Assembly: GCA_017466865.1 (NCBI GenBank)
Contig: JAFTTI010000017.1
Coordinates: 21,085-85,084, forward strand
Length of the DNA: 64,000 nt
Direction of reading: 5' to 3'
Source of the DNA: Oscillospiraceae bacterium
Lineage (GTDB): Bacteria > Bacillota > Clostridia > Oscillospirales > Ruminococcaceae
Below, one piece after another: positions 16,814-25,289 of this stretch (the first letter of the stretch is position 1; every line of letters starts with the position of its first letter). Position numbers and translations under genes: made by a program. The notes below the pieces were generated by a model. The model saw nothing but the letters and a program-made list of their open reading frames with translations, did no database searches and was not told where the DNA came from.

Positions 16814-19003
16814 ATGGTTAAGCGCAAAAAAGCTTTAAAAGGCACAAAGGGTTCGGCATTGTTCATGGTAATCTGTGTTATGGCCATCCTTATGGTAGTT
16901 GCAATTACCTCTATGGCCATGGTAAGCCTTGCTTACACAAGATCACTCCAGAACTATACAGCAAGCCAGAGCTATATTACTGCGGTAAATACTCTTGATA
17001 TGATTACAGAAACCACTCACTACATGGGAACAGGAAGTAGTACATCTGACTACGGTCAGGACGAAGCTGCTGTTGTAAAAATATCAGAACCTCTCCGTGA
17101 AGTTCTTTGGGAATGTATGGGCGATTCAGTAAAGGGTGGCCAGGTTAAATACGGAACAGTTAACATTACTGAAGGTCCTCTCAAATCAAATGCTGAAACA
17201 GATGCTATTCAGTTCGTTCCTCTCGATGGTGACCCCGATGATAACGGAGGCAATAATATTTGTTACGAAGTTCTCCCCGCACCTGCAAATGCAGCAGACG
17301 GAAAGGCTTCAGTTGATCCCGGTAATGCATCAGCTCCTGAATGTGGATATGGTGAATCTGCATATTATAACGGAAGATACTATACACACGCTAAGGTAAA
17401 GATTACTGTAAAAGTTCAGTCAGGTTCAGGCGATACAGCTCAGATAAGAACTGTTTCAAAGGTAATCGACCCCATGATCTCATGGGAAGAAACATCAACA
17501 CCTACACCTCCTCCTACACCTCCCAAGACAGGCGGCGGATTATTTGACCAGGCCGTTAAGGCACTCGGAAAATACACATCTGCACCCGGTGTAAGAGTTA
17601 TCGGTGGTATCAGTACAAAGGAAAAGACTGATGTAAGTTTTGAAGGTCTTGATGAAATCACAAAGTCAATGTATATAAACGGTAACATGGCAACGGTAAA
17701 CTCAGGTTGGAGTGGTGAAATCAAGATAGGCGCCGACAAGCAGATTGCTGTTAACGGAACACTTAAGGTTGACAACGTAATGAAATTCGTATCAACTTTT
17801 GACCCTAACGCAGGTTCAGGTTCAAAGCCATTTATCTATTGCGAAAACATCCAGTGGGGCAACAGCCCTATTCCTTCAGGACATATAGACATCATCACAA
17901 AAACAGGTGGTTTATATGGACGAGATGATAACGAAATCGCCGGTAATGTTGTCAGCGGCGGCGACCTTTCTCTCGTAGGAAATAATCTTAAAATCAGCGG
18001 AAAGATTTTCGTTGACGGGGATGTTGAAATTAAAAACAGCCTTGTAAACTCAGGCGGAACAATTTATTACACAGGTAACATCACAGGAAACTTAAATGGT
18101 GTAAATGCCGTTAAGATTAACGCTGCTGATTATAATTTCGACGTTACAAACCCTAAAATAAATCCTGAAAATGGACAGATGATTATCCACGCTCCCGATA
18201 ACAGTCGTGAATATAATGTAATGACAGAAGAATCAGTATTCTCAAGCTGTTATGATGATAGCGGCGATATTATCCCTTCATACGACTACAGCAAAAACAA
18301 CGAATTGGATCCCACAACAGGAACAATAGTTGTTAAGGACGAAGAAGGAAATATTATCCCTGAAGAAGATATTATCCGTATCAATGCTTCTTCAACAGGA
18401 AGAATTGATGTTCCTGTAGGAAAAACAATTGTTTTCGAAACAACTCCCGGTGCAACAACATATATCAGCGACCTTGAAATCGTTGTTGAAAGCGGCGAAG
18501 GAATTGTAAATATCGTTCAGGCTCCCGGCGATATCGACCTCAAGGGTGTTAAGATATGGTCTGAAACAGTTAAGGATGCCGTTGAAAGCGGCGCTGACCT
18601 TGATGTTGATGTTATCGCTAAGGACCCCGAATATTCAAAGATCTTCTGGGATGTTCCCGAAGGCTCTAATGTAAATCTTAATAGTATGGATCCCGGAAAC
18701 CTTCTTAACGCTTATATCTATGGTCCTGAAGCAAACTTTGCTGCAAGCACACAGAACTGTGGTGTCAATGTAAAATACGGTGGAAGCACAGATAGGGTAT
18801 GGCTTTTAGGATCTGTTATCGCAAACGATATCGATATGGGTAACGGACTCGGTATCATCTTTATCGACCCTTACGCAAACGGCGAAATCGGCGGTGGCGG
18901 AGAAACTCCTGAAACTCCTCCTACTCCTCCCGTTACACCTTCAACAAAGAAGAATTTCCAGCAGGATGTAAACAACGGAAACTTCTACTATACAAACAGA
19001 TAA
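16814..19003 (+). CDS. Giant PilX/GspK-like minor pilin with beta-solenoid domain
   Basis: A 729-residue subunit with a class III-type leader: a basic N-terminus, then KGSALFMVICVMAILMVV, with the likely prepilin cleavage between G and S. Glutamate 5 is absent, as in GspK/PilX tip subunits. A proline/threonine hinge near residue 230 leads to a long region of short Gly/Asn/Val repeats (about 300-600, for example VVSGGDLSLVGNNLKISGKI) that should fold as a beta-solenoid. A second Pro/Thr-rich segment and a short tail end the protein. AAAGGAG precedes the ATG. The size and Thr-Pro hinges suggest an adhesive or tip-displayed subunit. No cysteine-rich or collagen-binding motif is recognised. Confidence 0.75.
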   Translation: MVKRKKALKGTKGSALFMVICVMAILMVVAITSMAMVSLAYTRSLQNYTASQSYITAVNTLDMITETTHYMGTGSSTSDYGQDEAAVVKISEPLREVLWECMGDSVKGGQVKYGTVNITEGPLKSNAETDAIQFVPLDGDPDDNGGNNICYEVLPAPANAADGKASVDPGNASAPECGYGESAYYNGRYYTHAKVKITVKVQSGSGDTAQIRTVSKVIDPMISWEETSTPTPPPTPPKTGGGLFDQAVKALGKYTSAPGVRVIGGISTKEKTDVSFEGLDEITKSMYINGNMATVNSGWSGEIKIGADKQIAVNGTLKVDNVMKFVSTFDPNAGSGSKPFIYCENIQWGNSPIPSGHIDIITKTGGLYGRDDNEIAGNVVSGGDLSLVGNNLKISGKIFVDGDVEIKNSLVNSGGTIYYTGNITGNLNGVNAVKINAADYNFDVTNPKINPENGQMIIHAPDNSREYNVMTEESVFSSCYDDSGDIIPSYDYSKNNELDPTTGTIVVKDEEGNIIPEEDIIRINASSTGRIDVPVGKTIVFETTPGATTYISDLEIVVESGEGIVNIVQAPGDIDLKGVKIWSETVKDAVESGADLDVDVIAKDPEYSKIFWDVPEGSNVNLNSMDPGNLLNAYIYGPEANFAASTQNCGVNVKYGGSTDRVWLLGSVIANDIDMGNGLGIIFIDPYANGEIGGGGETPETPPTPPVTPSTKKNFQQDVNNGNFYYTNR

Positions 19004-19018
19004 GGGGGGTAAAGCGTT

Positions 19019-19387
19019 ATGATTAAAAATAAAAAACTCAAGGGCTTTACACTCGTTGAAATCATAGTTGCTCTTGCGGTATTCGCAATTATGTCGCTTG
19101 TTGTAGCACTTATCATTCAGATGTCGGCTACTATAATGAAAGACAGCCAGTATACAACAAAGAAGGCTGATACACATACCATTATAGCAAACTCAAAAGC
19201 GTTTACTACTGAAGACGATGATACCGTTATCACAAAGGTTTCTATCAATGGTGCTTCTCTTGATACACTTAAAACTGTTGAAATTGAAGGCAATGACAAT
19301 AGAGATGCAGAATATGATGACAACAGCTTCTATGAAAACGCTCCCAATATAAAAGTTTTTGCCGGCAGCGGAACAAAAACATATTAA
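19019..19387 (+). CDS. Minor type IV prepilin
   Basis: A 122-residue prepilin. The leader MIKNKKLKG is followed by FTLVEIIVALAVFAIMS, a textbook processing site (cleavage after G9) with Glu5 and the N-methylated Phe1. The short C-terminal domain is unrecognised. It begins 15 bases after the giant subunit, with a run of G residues as ribosome site, in the same operon. Confidence 0.88.
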   Translation: MIKNKKLKGFTLVEIIVALAVFAIMSLVVALIIQMSATIMKDSQYTTKKADTHTIIANSKAFTTEDDDTVITKVSINGASLDTLKTVEIEGNDNRDAEYDDNSFYENAPNIKVFAGSGTKTY

Positions 19388-19406
19388 TTAAGCGAGGTGG
19401 TATTTC

Positions 19407-20345
19407 ATGAATAATAAAAAACTCAAAGGTTTTACCCTCGTTGAACTTATCTTAGTAATAGGCCTTATGTCTGTTCTTATGGTTATGGTAGGGCTTATTC
19501 TGAAACCTATCTCACAGGTTTTTGCAGACACAACAGCTTATACAGAAGACCGTTATGTTATAGATGGTATGTCACAGTATCTTGATGAAAACCTCAAGTA
19601 TGCAGATAAGATTCTTCTTATATACGATAAGGATTATCTTCCTCTCAGCGAAGGCGGATCATACGAAATGGAAGCAATAGCTGAAAAAATGGATGTAAAT
19701 TTCAAGACTATGACTTCTGCAGAACAGGCGGCTTATCTTAAGAGAATTCAGGGTATCGCTATAATTAACGATTGTTCTGCAAACGTTGGTAACGCTGGTC
19801 TCGGTCAGGTTTACGATATTGACGATTTTACAGATAACAGTGGCATTCAGCAGATGGGTAGAATCTATAAATCAGCTTATGTTGACGGTTCAAGAAAAGA
19901 ATGGCTCGTTGGCGGAGAAGCTTTCTACGGAAACAGCTCATATTTCATCAATATCGAAGGTGCTGACTCAGACTCAAACGGTCATATCGATTCAGGCGAC
20001 CTCAGATATACAATCTATTCTCTTGAACCCAGAGAATATAATAAAGCTGCTTATTCAACAAATCTTGCAAATGTTGCAAATTTCAGAGATAAGACAAGAG
20101 AAGATATCAAGTTGATAACAAGCAATGATCTTGTAAAGAACTATTCTGAAAAGAGTATTCATTTCGTTAACAGTCCATTTAAGGATGACGGAAAGATCGG
20201 TGTTATCTCTCCGATAGACTCTAATCTCGGAACGAGCGATGCACAGGGCAATCTTACTACTGCTGCTGTAAACGCAGGTGTAAACGGATTCAATCCCGAA
20301 ACAGACGGATATAACATCTATATCTACTATACAGTTCCCGAATAA
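19407..20345 (+). CDS. Minor type IV prepilin
   Basis: A 312-residue prepilin. The leader MNNKKLKG precedes FTLVELILVIGLMSVLMV, with G8 as cleavage point and Glu5 present. The globular domain is long for a pilin and contains acidic, calcium-loop-like stretches (DSDSNGHIDSGD), so a metal-stabilised or PilV/PilW-like minor subunit is plausible. The leader is almost identical to that of the preceding gene, suggesting recent duplication of the N-terminus. It is last in its operon before a strong terminator. Confidence 0.88.
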   Translation: MNNKKLKGFTLVELILVIGLMSVLMVMVGLILKPISQVFADTTAYTEDRYVIDGMSQYLDENLKYADKILLIYDKDYLPLSEGGSYEMEAIAEKMDVNFKTMTSAEQAAYLKRIQGIAIINDCSANVGNAGLGQVYDIDDFTDNSGIQQMGRIYKSAYVDGSRKEWLVGGEAFYGNSSYFINIEGADSDSNGHIDSGDLRYTIYSLEPREYNKAAYSTNLANVANFRDKTREDIKLITSNDLVKNYSEKSIHFVNSPFKDDGKIGVISPIDSNLGTSDAQGNLTTAAVNAGVNGFNPETDGYNIYIYYTVPE

Positions 20346-20376
20346 TCGGTAAGAACTTAAACTCTAAACAAAATAA

Positions 20377-20416
20377 CAAAGGCAGTCGGGTTGCTGCCCG
20401 ACCGCCTTTGTAAAAT
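20377..20416. terminator. Bidirectional terminator between minor pilin and pilD
   Basis: A 13-bp stem with one mismatch (20377-20390 with 20397-20410), G/C-rich and flanked by A and T runs, between two convergent genes. Confidence 0.88.
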
Positions 20417-20434
20417 TTTGTGTTTTTTAAAATC

Positions 20435-21250
20435 TTAGTTAGGTTTTAAAAGCATAAGATACCAGTTAAACATTTCTGTCCCGAACATCGCTCCGAAATA
20501 GAGTCCTACACAGAGCCAGGGGCCGAAAGCCATTTTGGAAATTTTAGTTGTAAACTTGATGATTATTCCTGCTATCGCAGCGGCGATAATTCCTATGAAT
20601 GCAGCAGCGATAACCGCTTTGTATCCGAGGAATGCACCCGCACAAGCCATGAGAATAACATCTCCCATTCCGATTCCTTTTGTTATGAGTGCGATGATTA
20701 AAAAAGGAACGCTTATAACGGCAATGCCTATAAGTCTTTCAATCAAAGTCGCTGAATCAGGGATAAAGAGAAACGCGGGAATAGCGAGAATACCAACCGC
20801 TAAAAGTTCAACGATCATCATTTCCTGTGTGTCCCAGTCGGTAAAACCGATAACGACAAGAAGCGAAAAGTAAATCATATTTATAAAGAATCCCGCAGAG
20901 ATACCGAATCTTATAAGTGCGGTTACGGCGATAATCCCCGTAAGACTTTCGACAAGAGCGTATCTGCCCGATATCTTTTCCTTGCAGCCGCGGCATTTTC
21001 CGCCGAGGATAACCCAACTGAGTATCGGTATTAAGTCATACCACTTAATAGGTTCACCGCAAGTCATACAATGAGAACTTTTCTTTACAAGTGATTCACC
21101 TAAAGGTATTCTTATTATACATACATTTAAAAAACTGCCTATACAGGCACCGAAAATAAATGTCATGATAATAATTATAACTGAAATTATCGGTGAATCG
21201 AATAAGTAATCAGGTCTTAAAATATAATACTGACCTTGAGAAAGAAGCAT
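20435..21250 (-). CDS. pilD: Prepilin leader peptidase/N-methyltransferase PilD
   Basis: Aspartic membrane protease that cleaves prepilin leaders after glycine and methylates the new N-terminus. The 271 residues contain GSFLNVCIIRIP, the methylase-associated four-cysteine motif (C-x2-C ... C-x2-C in CMTCGEPI and KCRGCKEK), and the two catalytic aspartates in GFTDWD and GMGDV, with about eight membrane spans. It is the only pilus gene on the minus strand, between the minor-pilin operon and pilB. It should process all five prepilin-like proteins here. Confidence 0.93.
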   Translation of the reverse strand: MLLSQGQYYILRPDYLFDSPIISVIIIIMTFIFGACIGSFLNVCIIRIPLGESLVKKSSHCMTCGEPIKWYDLIPILSWVILGGKCRGCKEKISGRYALVESLTGIIAVTALIRFGISAGFFINMIYFSLLVVIGFTDWDTQEMMIVELLAVGILAIPAFLFIPDSATLIERLIGIAVISVPFLIIALITKGIGMGDVILMACAGAFLGYKAVIAAAFIGIIAAAIAGIIIKFTTKISKMAFGPWLCVGLYFGAMFGTEMFNWYLMLLKPN

Positions 21251-21271
21251 TTTGCAATCCCCCTAAAAATT

Positions 21272-21300
21272 TAATTTAAACTAATTCTACCACAAAATAA
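21272..21300 (+). promoter_or_regulatory. Promoter for pilB-pilT
   Basis: TTTAAA (21272-21277) and TAATAT (21295-21300), 17-base spacer. It predicts a leader of about 85 bases that contains the alternative hairpins at 21318-21350. Confidence 0.5.
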
Positions 21301-21317
21301 TATGAATTTCAAGAATA

Positions 21318-21364
21318 CCTTGCAAAAGTCCGAAATGCAAGGGGACTTTTGGAGGGTATCCTCA
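21318..21364 (+). promoter_or_regulatory. Alternative hairpins in the pilB leader, candidate RNA switch
   Basis: Two perfect inverted repeats interlock. CCTTGCA (21318-21324) pairs with TGCAAGG (21336-21342), and AAAAGTCC (21324-21331) pairs with GGACTTTT (21343-21350). Each hairpin encloses an arm of the other and no linker separates them, so they should exclude one another. A small GAGG/CCTC hairpin follows before the pilB ribosome site. No known riboswitch class was recognised. Confidence 0.45.
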
Positions 21365-21391
21365 AAGAAATATCACGACGGAGGGCTATTT

Positions 21392-23080
21392 ATGAAAAAC
21401 ATTCCTGTTGGACAATATATGGTGCAGAAGGGTCTTATCACTGACGAACAGTTACAGACCGTTCTTGCTGCACAGAAAGAAAACCGTACACCCGGTAAAT
21501 TCTTCGGTGACTATGTAATCGAACTCGGTTATGTTTCAGACGTTGAATTTGCTAAGGTTCTCGCTGAAAGAATGGGCGTTGAATTCGTTGACCTTTCTGA
21601 ATACAAGATCAATCCCGAAGCTGTTAAGAAGGTTCCCGAATCACTCGCTAAAAAACATACAATCATCGCTATCAACATTCAGGGTAGAAGACTTACAGTT
21701 GCTACTAACGACCCCGTTAACTTCTACATCTTCGAAGATGTTAAGGTTATCACAGGTATGGACGTTATCCCCGTTCTCGCAACTAAGGACCAGATAACAA
21801 AGGCTATCGGCAGAAACTACTCAATGCAGAACGTTGACTCAGTTCTCGACAGCGTTTCAAACCAGTTCATCTCAGAAGAAGATATTGCCGCTGTTGAAGA
21901 AGCAGATATGGCAGAACGAGTTGACAACGCTCCTATCGTTAAACTCGCAACAACAATCGTTGAAAACGCATTCAGAATGGGCGCATCTGACATTCATATC
22001 GAACCCTTCAAGAACTATACAAGAATCAGAGTCAGAGTCGATGGTGAACTTGTTGAAATGATGCAGGTTTCAAATGTAGTACATAACTCTCTCTCAACTC
22101 GTGTTAAGATCATTTCAGGAATGAACATCGCTGAAAAGCGTATCCCTCAGGACGGTCGTTTCACACAGGTAGTTGACGGCGTTACTCTCGACGTCCGTGT
22201 ATCTTCACTCCCCATGGTTGCAGGTGAAAAGATCGTTATCCGTATCCTTTCTACAGGCGACGTTTCTGTAAGAAAGATTACAGACCTCGGTATGACAGAC
22301 TACAACTATGTAATGTTTGAAAAGATGATCACTTGTCCTCACGGTGTTATCCTCGTAACAGGACCTACAGGATCCGGTAAATCTACAACACTTTATGCTG
22401 CTCTCGGTGAACTTGCTAAGCCTAATGTTAACGTAGTTACCGTTGAAGACCCTGTCGAAAAGAATATCGACGGCGTTAACCAGTGTCAGGTTAACACAAA
22501 GGCAGGTATGACATTCGCAGCTGCTCTTCGTTCTATCCTCCGTCAGGACCCCGATATCGTTATGATCGGTGAAATGCGTGATACCGAAACAGCAGAAATC
22601 GGTATCAGAGCGGCTATCACAGGACACCTTGTTCTTTCAACACTCCATACAAACGACGCTGCATCAACAATCATCCGTCTTTGTGACATGGGTATCGCAT
22701 CATACATGGTTGCTACATCACTTATCGGTGTTATCGCACAGCGACTTGTTAAGATTCTCTGTCCCGAATGTAAGAAGATGAGAATGTCTGACGCAAAAGA
22801 AAACGATCTTTTAGGTATTCAGTCATCTGTTCCTATATATGAACCCTGCGGATGTTCAAAGTGTAACAACACAGGTTATGCAGGCCGTACTGCTATTCAC
22901 GAAATCATCATGTGTGACGGTGAACTCTCAACACTTATCGCAAACGATGGTACAGTTGAACAGATCGCTGCAATGGCTAAAACAAAGGGAACTCGTCTTC
23001 TCCGTGACAACGTTGCTGAACTCGTTATGCAGGGTACAACATCAGTTGATGAACTCATTAAGACAACATTCTCTATCTAA
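21392..23080 (+). CDS. pilB: Type IV pilus extension ATPase PilB
   Basis: Hexameric secretion ATPase that drives pilus assembly. The 562 residues hold an N-terminal MshEN/GspE-N domain (about 1-140, VGQYMVQKGLITDEQL...ELGYVSDVEF), then the ATPase with Walker A GPTGSGKST (324-332), an Asp box, Walker B (DPDIVMIGEMRD) and a His box. It also has the tetracysteine zinc motif of assembly ATPases (CPEC ... CGCSKC). MshEN domains can bind cyclic di-GMP, but the usual arginine of the first RLG-x2-L motif reads PVG here, so binding is uncertain. The start at 21392 has CGGAGGG directly upstream; an in-frame ATG at 21302 lies at the predicted transcript start and is rejected. Confidence 0.94.
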   Translation: MKNIPVGQYMVQKGLITDEQLQTVLAAQKENRTPGKFFGDYVIELGYVSDVEFAKVLAERMGVEFVDLSEYKINPEAVKKVPESLAKKHTIIAINIQGRRLTVATNDPVNFYIFEDVKVITGMDVIPVLATKDQITKAIGRNYSMQNVDSVLDSVSNQFISEEDIAAVEEADMAERVDNAPIVKLATTIVENAFRMGASDIHIEPFKNYTRIRVRVDGELVEMMQVSNVVHNSLSTRVKIISGMNIAEKRIPQDGRFTQVVDGVTLDVRVSSLPMVAGEKIVIRILSTGDVSVRKITDLGMTDYNYVMFEKMITCPHGVILVTGPTGSGKSTTLYAALGELAKPNVNVVTVEDPVEKNIDGVNQCQVNTKAGMTFAAALRSILRQDPDIVMIGEMRDTETAEIGIRAAITGHLVLSTLHTNDAASTIIRLCDMGIASYMVATSLIGVIAQRLVKILCPECKKMRMSDAKENDLLGIQSSVPIYEPCGCSKCNNTGYAGRTAIHEIIMCDGELSTLIANDGTVEQIAAMAKTKGTRLLRDNVAELVMQGTTSVDELIKTTFSI

Positions 23081-23125
23081 TTCTAATGCTAACTAAATCC
23101 CTTATGAAAGGAAGTAGAACCCAGT

Positions 23126-24205
23126 ATGCAGACTATAAACATTGACGCTTTGCTCGACGAGGTTAGAAACCTTGGCTGCTCAGACCTTCACTTCACAACA
23201 AACATTCCCCCTGTTGTAAGACTTCATGGTTCTCTCCGTAAGCTCAGTGCTTACGAAGAAATGACAAACGAATCCATTATGGCGATTGCCGCTCAGATGA
23301 CAAACAGCCGTCAGCTCGAAAGTATCAAGGCTTTCATCGACACTGACTTCTCTTATGTTACAAAAGCGGGATTCCGTCATCGTGTAAACGTATATCACCA
23401 GAGAGGACAGGTAGGTATCGCTATCCGTCTTCTCAGAAACGATATTCCTACTTTAAGAGACCTTAACCTTCCTCCTGTTGTTGCAGATTTCGTTATGCGT
23501 CCTAGAGGACTTATCCTTGTTACAGGACCTACAGGTTCAGGTAAATCTACATCACTCGCCGCTATGATCGACTATGTTAACGAACACAGAAGTGCACACG
23601 TTATCACAATCGAAGACCCTATCGAATATGTTCACGAACATAAGAGATGTATGATCAACCAGCGTGAAGTCGGTGCCGACGTTGACTCATTCGCAGGTGC
23701 GCTCCGTGCCGCACTCCGTGAAGACCCCGACGTTATCCTCGTAGGAGAAATGCGTGACTTTGAAACAATCACAGCCGCAGTAACCGCCGCCGAAACAGGA
23801 CACCTCGTTATGTCAACACTTCATACAACATCAGCAGCGGATACAGTTAACCGTATCATCGACGTTTTCCCCGCACATCAGCAGTCACAGATCAGAACAC
23901 AGCTTGCTGCAACACTCGTTGGTATCATGACACAGACTCTCGTTCCCACATCAGACGGTGAAGGACGAGTTGCTGCAACAGAAATTCTTTCATGTACAGA
24001 CGCTATCGCAGCGATGGTTCGTGATGGTAAGACTCATATGATTCCTTCAGCTATCCAGACAGGTAAGGCTCAGGGTATGATGTGTCTTGACCAGTGCCTC
24101 GCTAAGCTCGTTGTTGACGGAACAATCACAATCGACAGCGCTATCGAAAGATGTGCAAGCCGTGTTGACCTTCAGAGATTTATGGGCAACCGTTTCGACC
24201 TTTAA
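23126..24205 (+). CDS. pilT: Type IV pilus retraction ATPase PilT
   Basis: Retraction motor that disassembles pili and powers twitching. The 359 residues show the PilT PAS-like N-terminus (SDLHFT), Walker A GPTGSGKST, Walker B (EDPDVILVGEMRD), the AIRLLRN and GHLVMSTLHT motifs, and no zinc tetracysteine motif, which separates it from PilB. It lies 45 bases after pilB in the same transcript. A dedicated PilT implies the pili are dynamic rather than static fibres. Confidence 0.93.
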   Translation: MQTINIDALLDEVRNLGCSDLHFTTNIPPVVRLHGSLRKLSAYEEMTNESIMAIAAQMTNSRQLESIKAFIDTDFSYVTKAGFRHRVNVYHQRGQVGIAIRLLRNDIPTLRDLNLPPVVADFVMRPRGLILVTGPTGSGKSTSLAAMIDYVNEHRSAHVITIEDPIEYVHEHKRCMINQREVGADVDSFAGALRAALREDPDVILVGEMRDFETITAAVTAAETGHLVMSTLHTTSAADTVNRIIDVFPAHQQSQIRTQLAATLVGIMTQTLVPTSDGEGRVAATEILSCTDAIAAMVRDGKTHMIPSAIQTGKAQGMMCLDQCLAKLVVDGTITIDSAIERCASRVDLQRFMGNRFDL

Positions 24206-24228
24206 TGCATACTATATAATAAGGTATA

Positions 24229-24262
24229 TATACACCTTTCTCTTTCGGGAGAAGGGTGTATA
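24229..24262 (+). terminator. Hairpin after pilT
   Basis: A 14-bp stem with one wobble pair (24229-24242 with 24249-24262) and a TTTCGG loop. The following T content is modest, so termination may be partial. Confidence 0.65.
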
Positions 24263-24299
24263 AAATCCCTTTTGGTTACACCTCGGTTACAGGTTTGGT

Positions 24300-24328
24300 T
24301 TACAAATTATGAACAACTGTTGTATAAT
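24300..24328 (+). promoter_or_regulatory. Distal promoter P1 of the pilin unit with conserved spacer
   Basis: TTACAA (24300-24305) and TATAAT (24323-24328), 17-base spacer containing TATGAACAACTGTT, matching the P1 spacer of the pilC operon. The downstream text up to the shared GCAG at about 24353 is also similar. Confidence 0.55.
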
Positions 24329-24371
24329 TTGACGGAAAATGTTTCCGAAAAGGCAGATTTAAAGAAAAAAT

Positions 24372-24393
24372 GAACAAATTTAAGATTTTGTTC
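24372..24393. promoter_or_regulatory. Inverted repeat GAACAA-N10-TTGTTC, candidate operator
   Basis: Perfect half-sites GAACAA (24372-24377) and TTGTTC (24388-24393), about 20 bases before the -35 of the proximal pilin promoter. The half-site is the same hexamer found in both P1 spacers, so one regulator may read all of them. Confidence 0.4.
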
Positions 24394-24413
24394 AAAAATT
24401 TTTAAAAAAACTA

Positions 24414-24442
24414 TTGACAATATGTGAATGACTGAGTATAAT
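24414..24442 (+). promoter_or_regulatory. Proximal promoter P2 of the pilin unit
   Basis: Consensus TTGACA (24414-24419) and TATAAT (24437-24442) with the optimal 17-base spacer; the strongest promoter match in the window, as expected for an abundant pilin. Confidence 0.85.
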
Positions 24443-24505
24443 TAAGTTACAGTCAGGAACTAAACCGATAGTTCAAAAATATTATGGACTTGGAGGGCAC
24501 TTGAA

Positions 24506-25204
24506 ATGAAGTCAATACGCAAGTCGGCTAAAGGCTTTACCTTTGTCGAACTCATAGTTGTAATGGCTATAATTGCCGTTCTGACTGCGACACTTGTAAT
24601 GGCAGTCGGTGCTTTTTTAAGAGATAAAAAGTATGATGATGCTAATGCAAAGGCTGAATCGGTTTACAGAGCGCTTCAGATAAAACTCAATCAGTATGAC
24701 GCTGAAGGACACACAACAATTGCTTCTGACGGAAGCGAAGTTGAAGGTGTCGGCGGTGTTCCCAGAAAAGCCAATACCTCTATTTACATAGGCAACTTTG
24801 AAAATGTAAGCAAGATAGAAGCAAATATCGGAATATGCAGACATGTCTACGGGTCAACCGGAACGGCATTAGGACTTGATACATCAGTTTCAGATGCCAG
24901 AGGTTGTGTAATTGATTTTGATATGGGTGATACCATCAGAACAATCTATACAAAGCGCAGTAATGCTAATGTCGACTGGAACCCTTCATGGATGGCAAAG
25001 GTCAATATGGAAACATACACAGTAGAGTATGTTCTCTATACAGAAGATGAGTTGCATCTCGATGATAAGTTTCTGGATAAGACAGGTACTGCAGATGAAG
25101 ACGGCTATTATGTTGATATTTACGCTCAGCAGGATTCAGCTGAAAGAGCGAGACTTGGCTACACAGTAGTAGGTTGTTATCCTATGCAGTCATTCTACGA
25201 CTAA
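24506..25204 (+). CDS. Minor type IV prepilin
   Basis: A 232-residue prepilin. The leader MKSIRKSAKG is followed by FTFVELIVVMAIIAVLTA, with cleavage after G10 and Glu5 conserved. The globular domain is unrecognised and ends in a hydrophobic tail (GCYPMQSFYD). TTGGAGGG precedes the ATG. It is transcribed ahead of the major pilin, with an intervening hairpin that could set their ratio. Confidence 0.88.
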   Translation: MKSIRKSAKGFTFVELIVVMAIIAVLTATLVMAVGAFLRDKKYDDANAKAESVYRALQIKLNQYDAEGHTTIASDGSEVEGVGGVPRKANTSIYIGNFENVSKIEANIGICRHVYGSTGTALGLDTSVSDARGCVIDFDMGDTIRTIYTKRSNANVDWNPSWMAKVNMETYTVEYVLYTEDELHLDDKFLDKTGTADEDGYYVDIYAQQDSAERARLGYTVVGCYPMQSFYD

Positions 25205-25214
25205 TTACTTACGG

Positions 25215-25253
25215 AAAAGCGTTCTTGCGAAAGACGTTTGCAAGAGCTTTTTA
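25215..25253 (+). terminator. Internal hairpin between minor and major pilin genes
   Basis: AAAAGC-TCTTGC pairs with GCAAGA-GCTTTT: 12 bp with a two-base bulge, followed by T-rich sequence. It looks like a leaky terminator or an RNA-stabilising 5' hairpin for the pilin message. No separate promoter is clear between it and the pilin ribosome site. Confidence 0.6.
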
Positions 25254-25289
25254 TAAAAAAATATTATATTTACAGGAGGGGTTTCTATC

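Noticed and set aside
22205-22627. Minus-strand ORF of 140 codons
   Set aside because: Antisense shadow of pilB, with Cys/His-rich translation typical of the complementary frame of a codon-biased gene.
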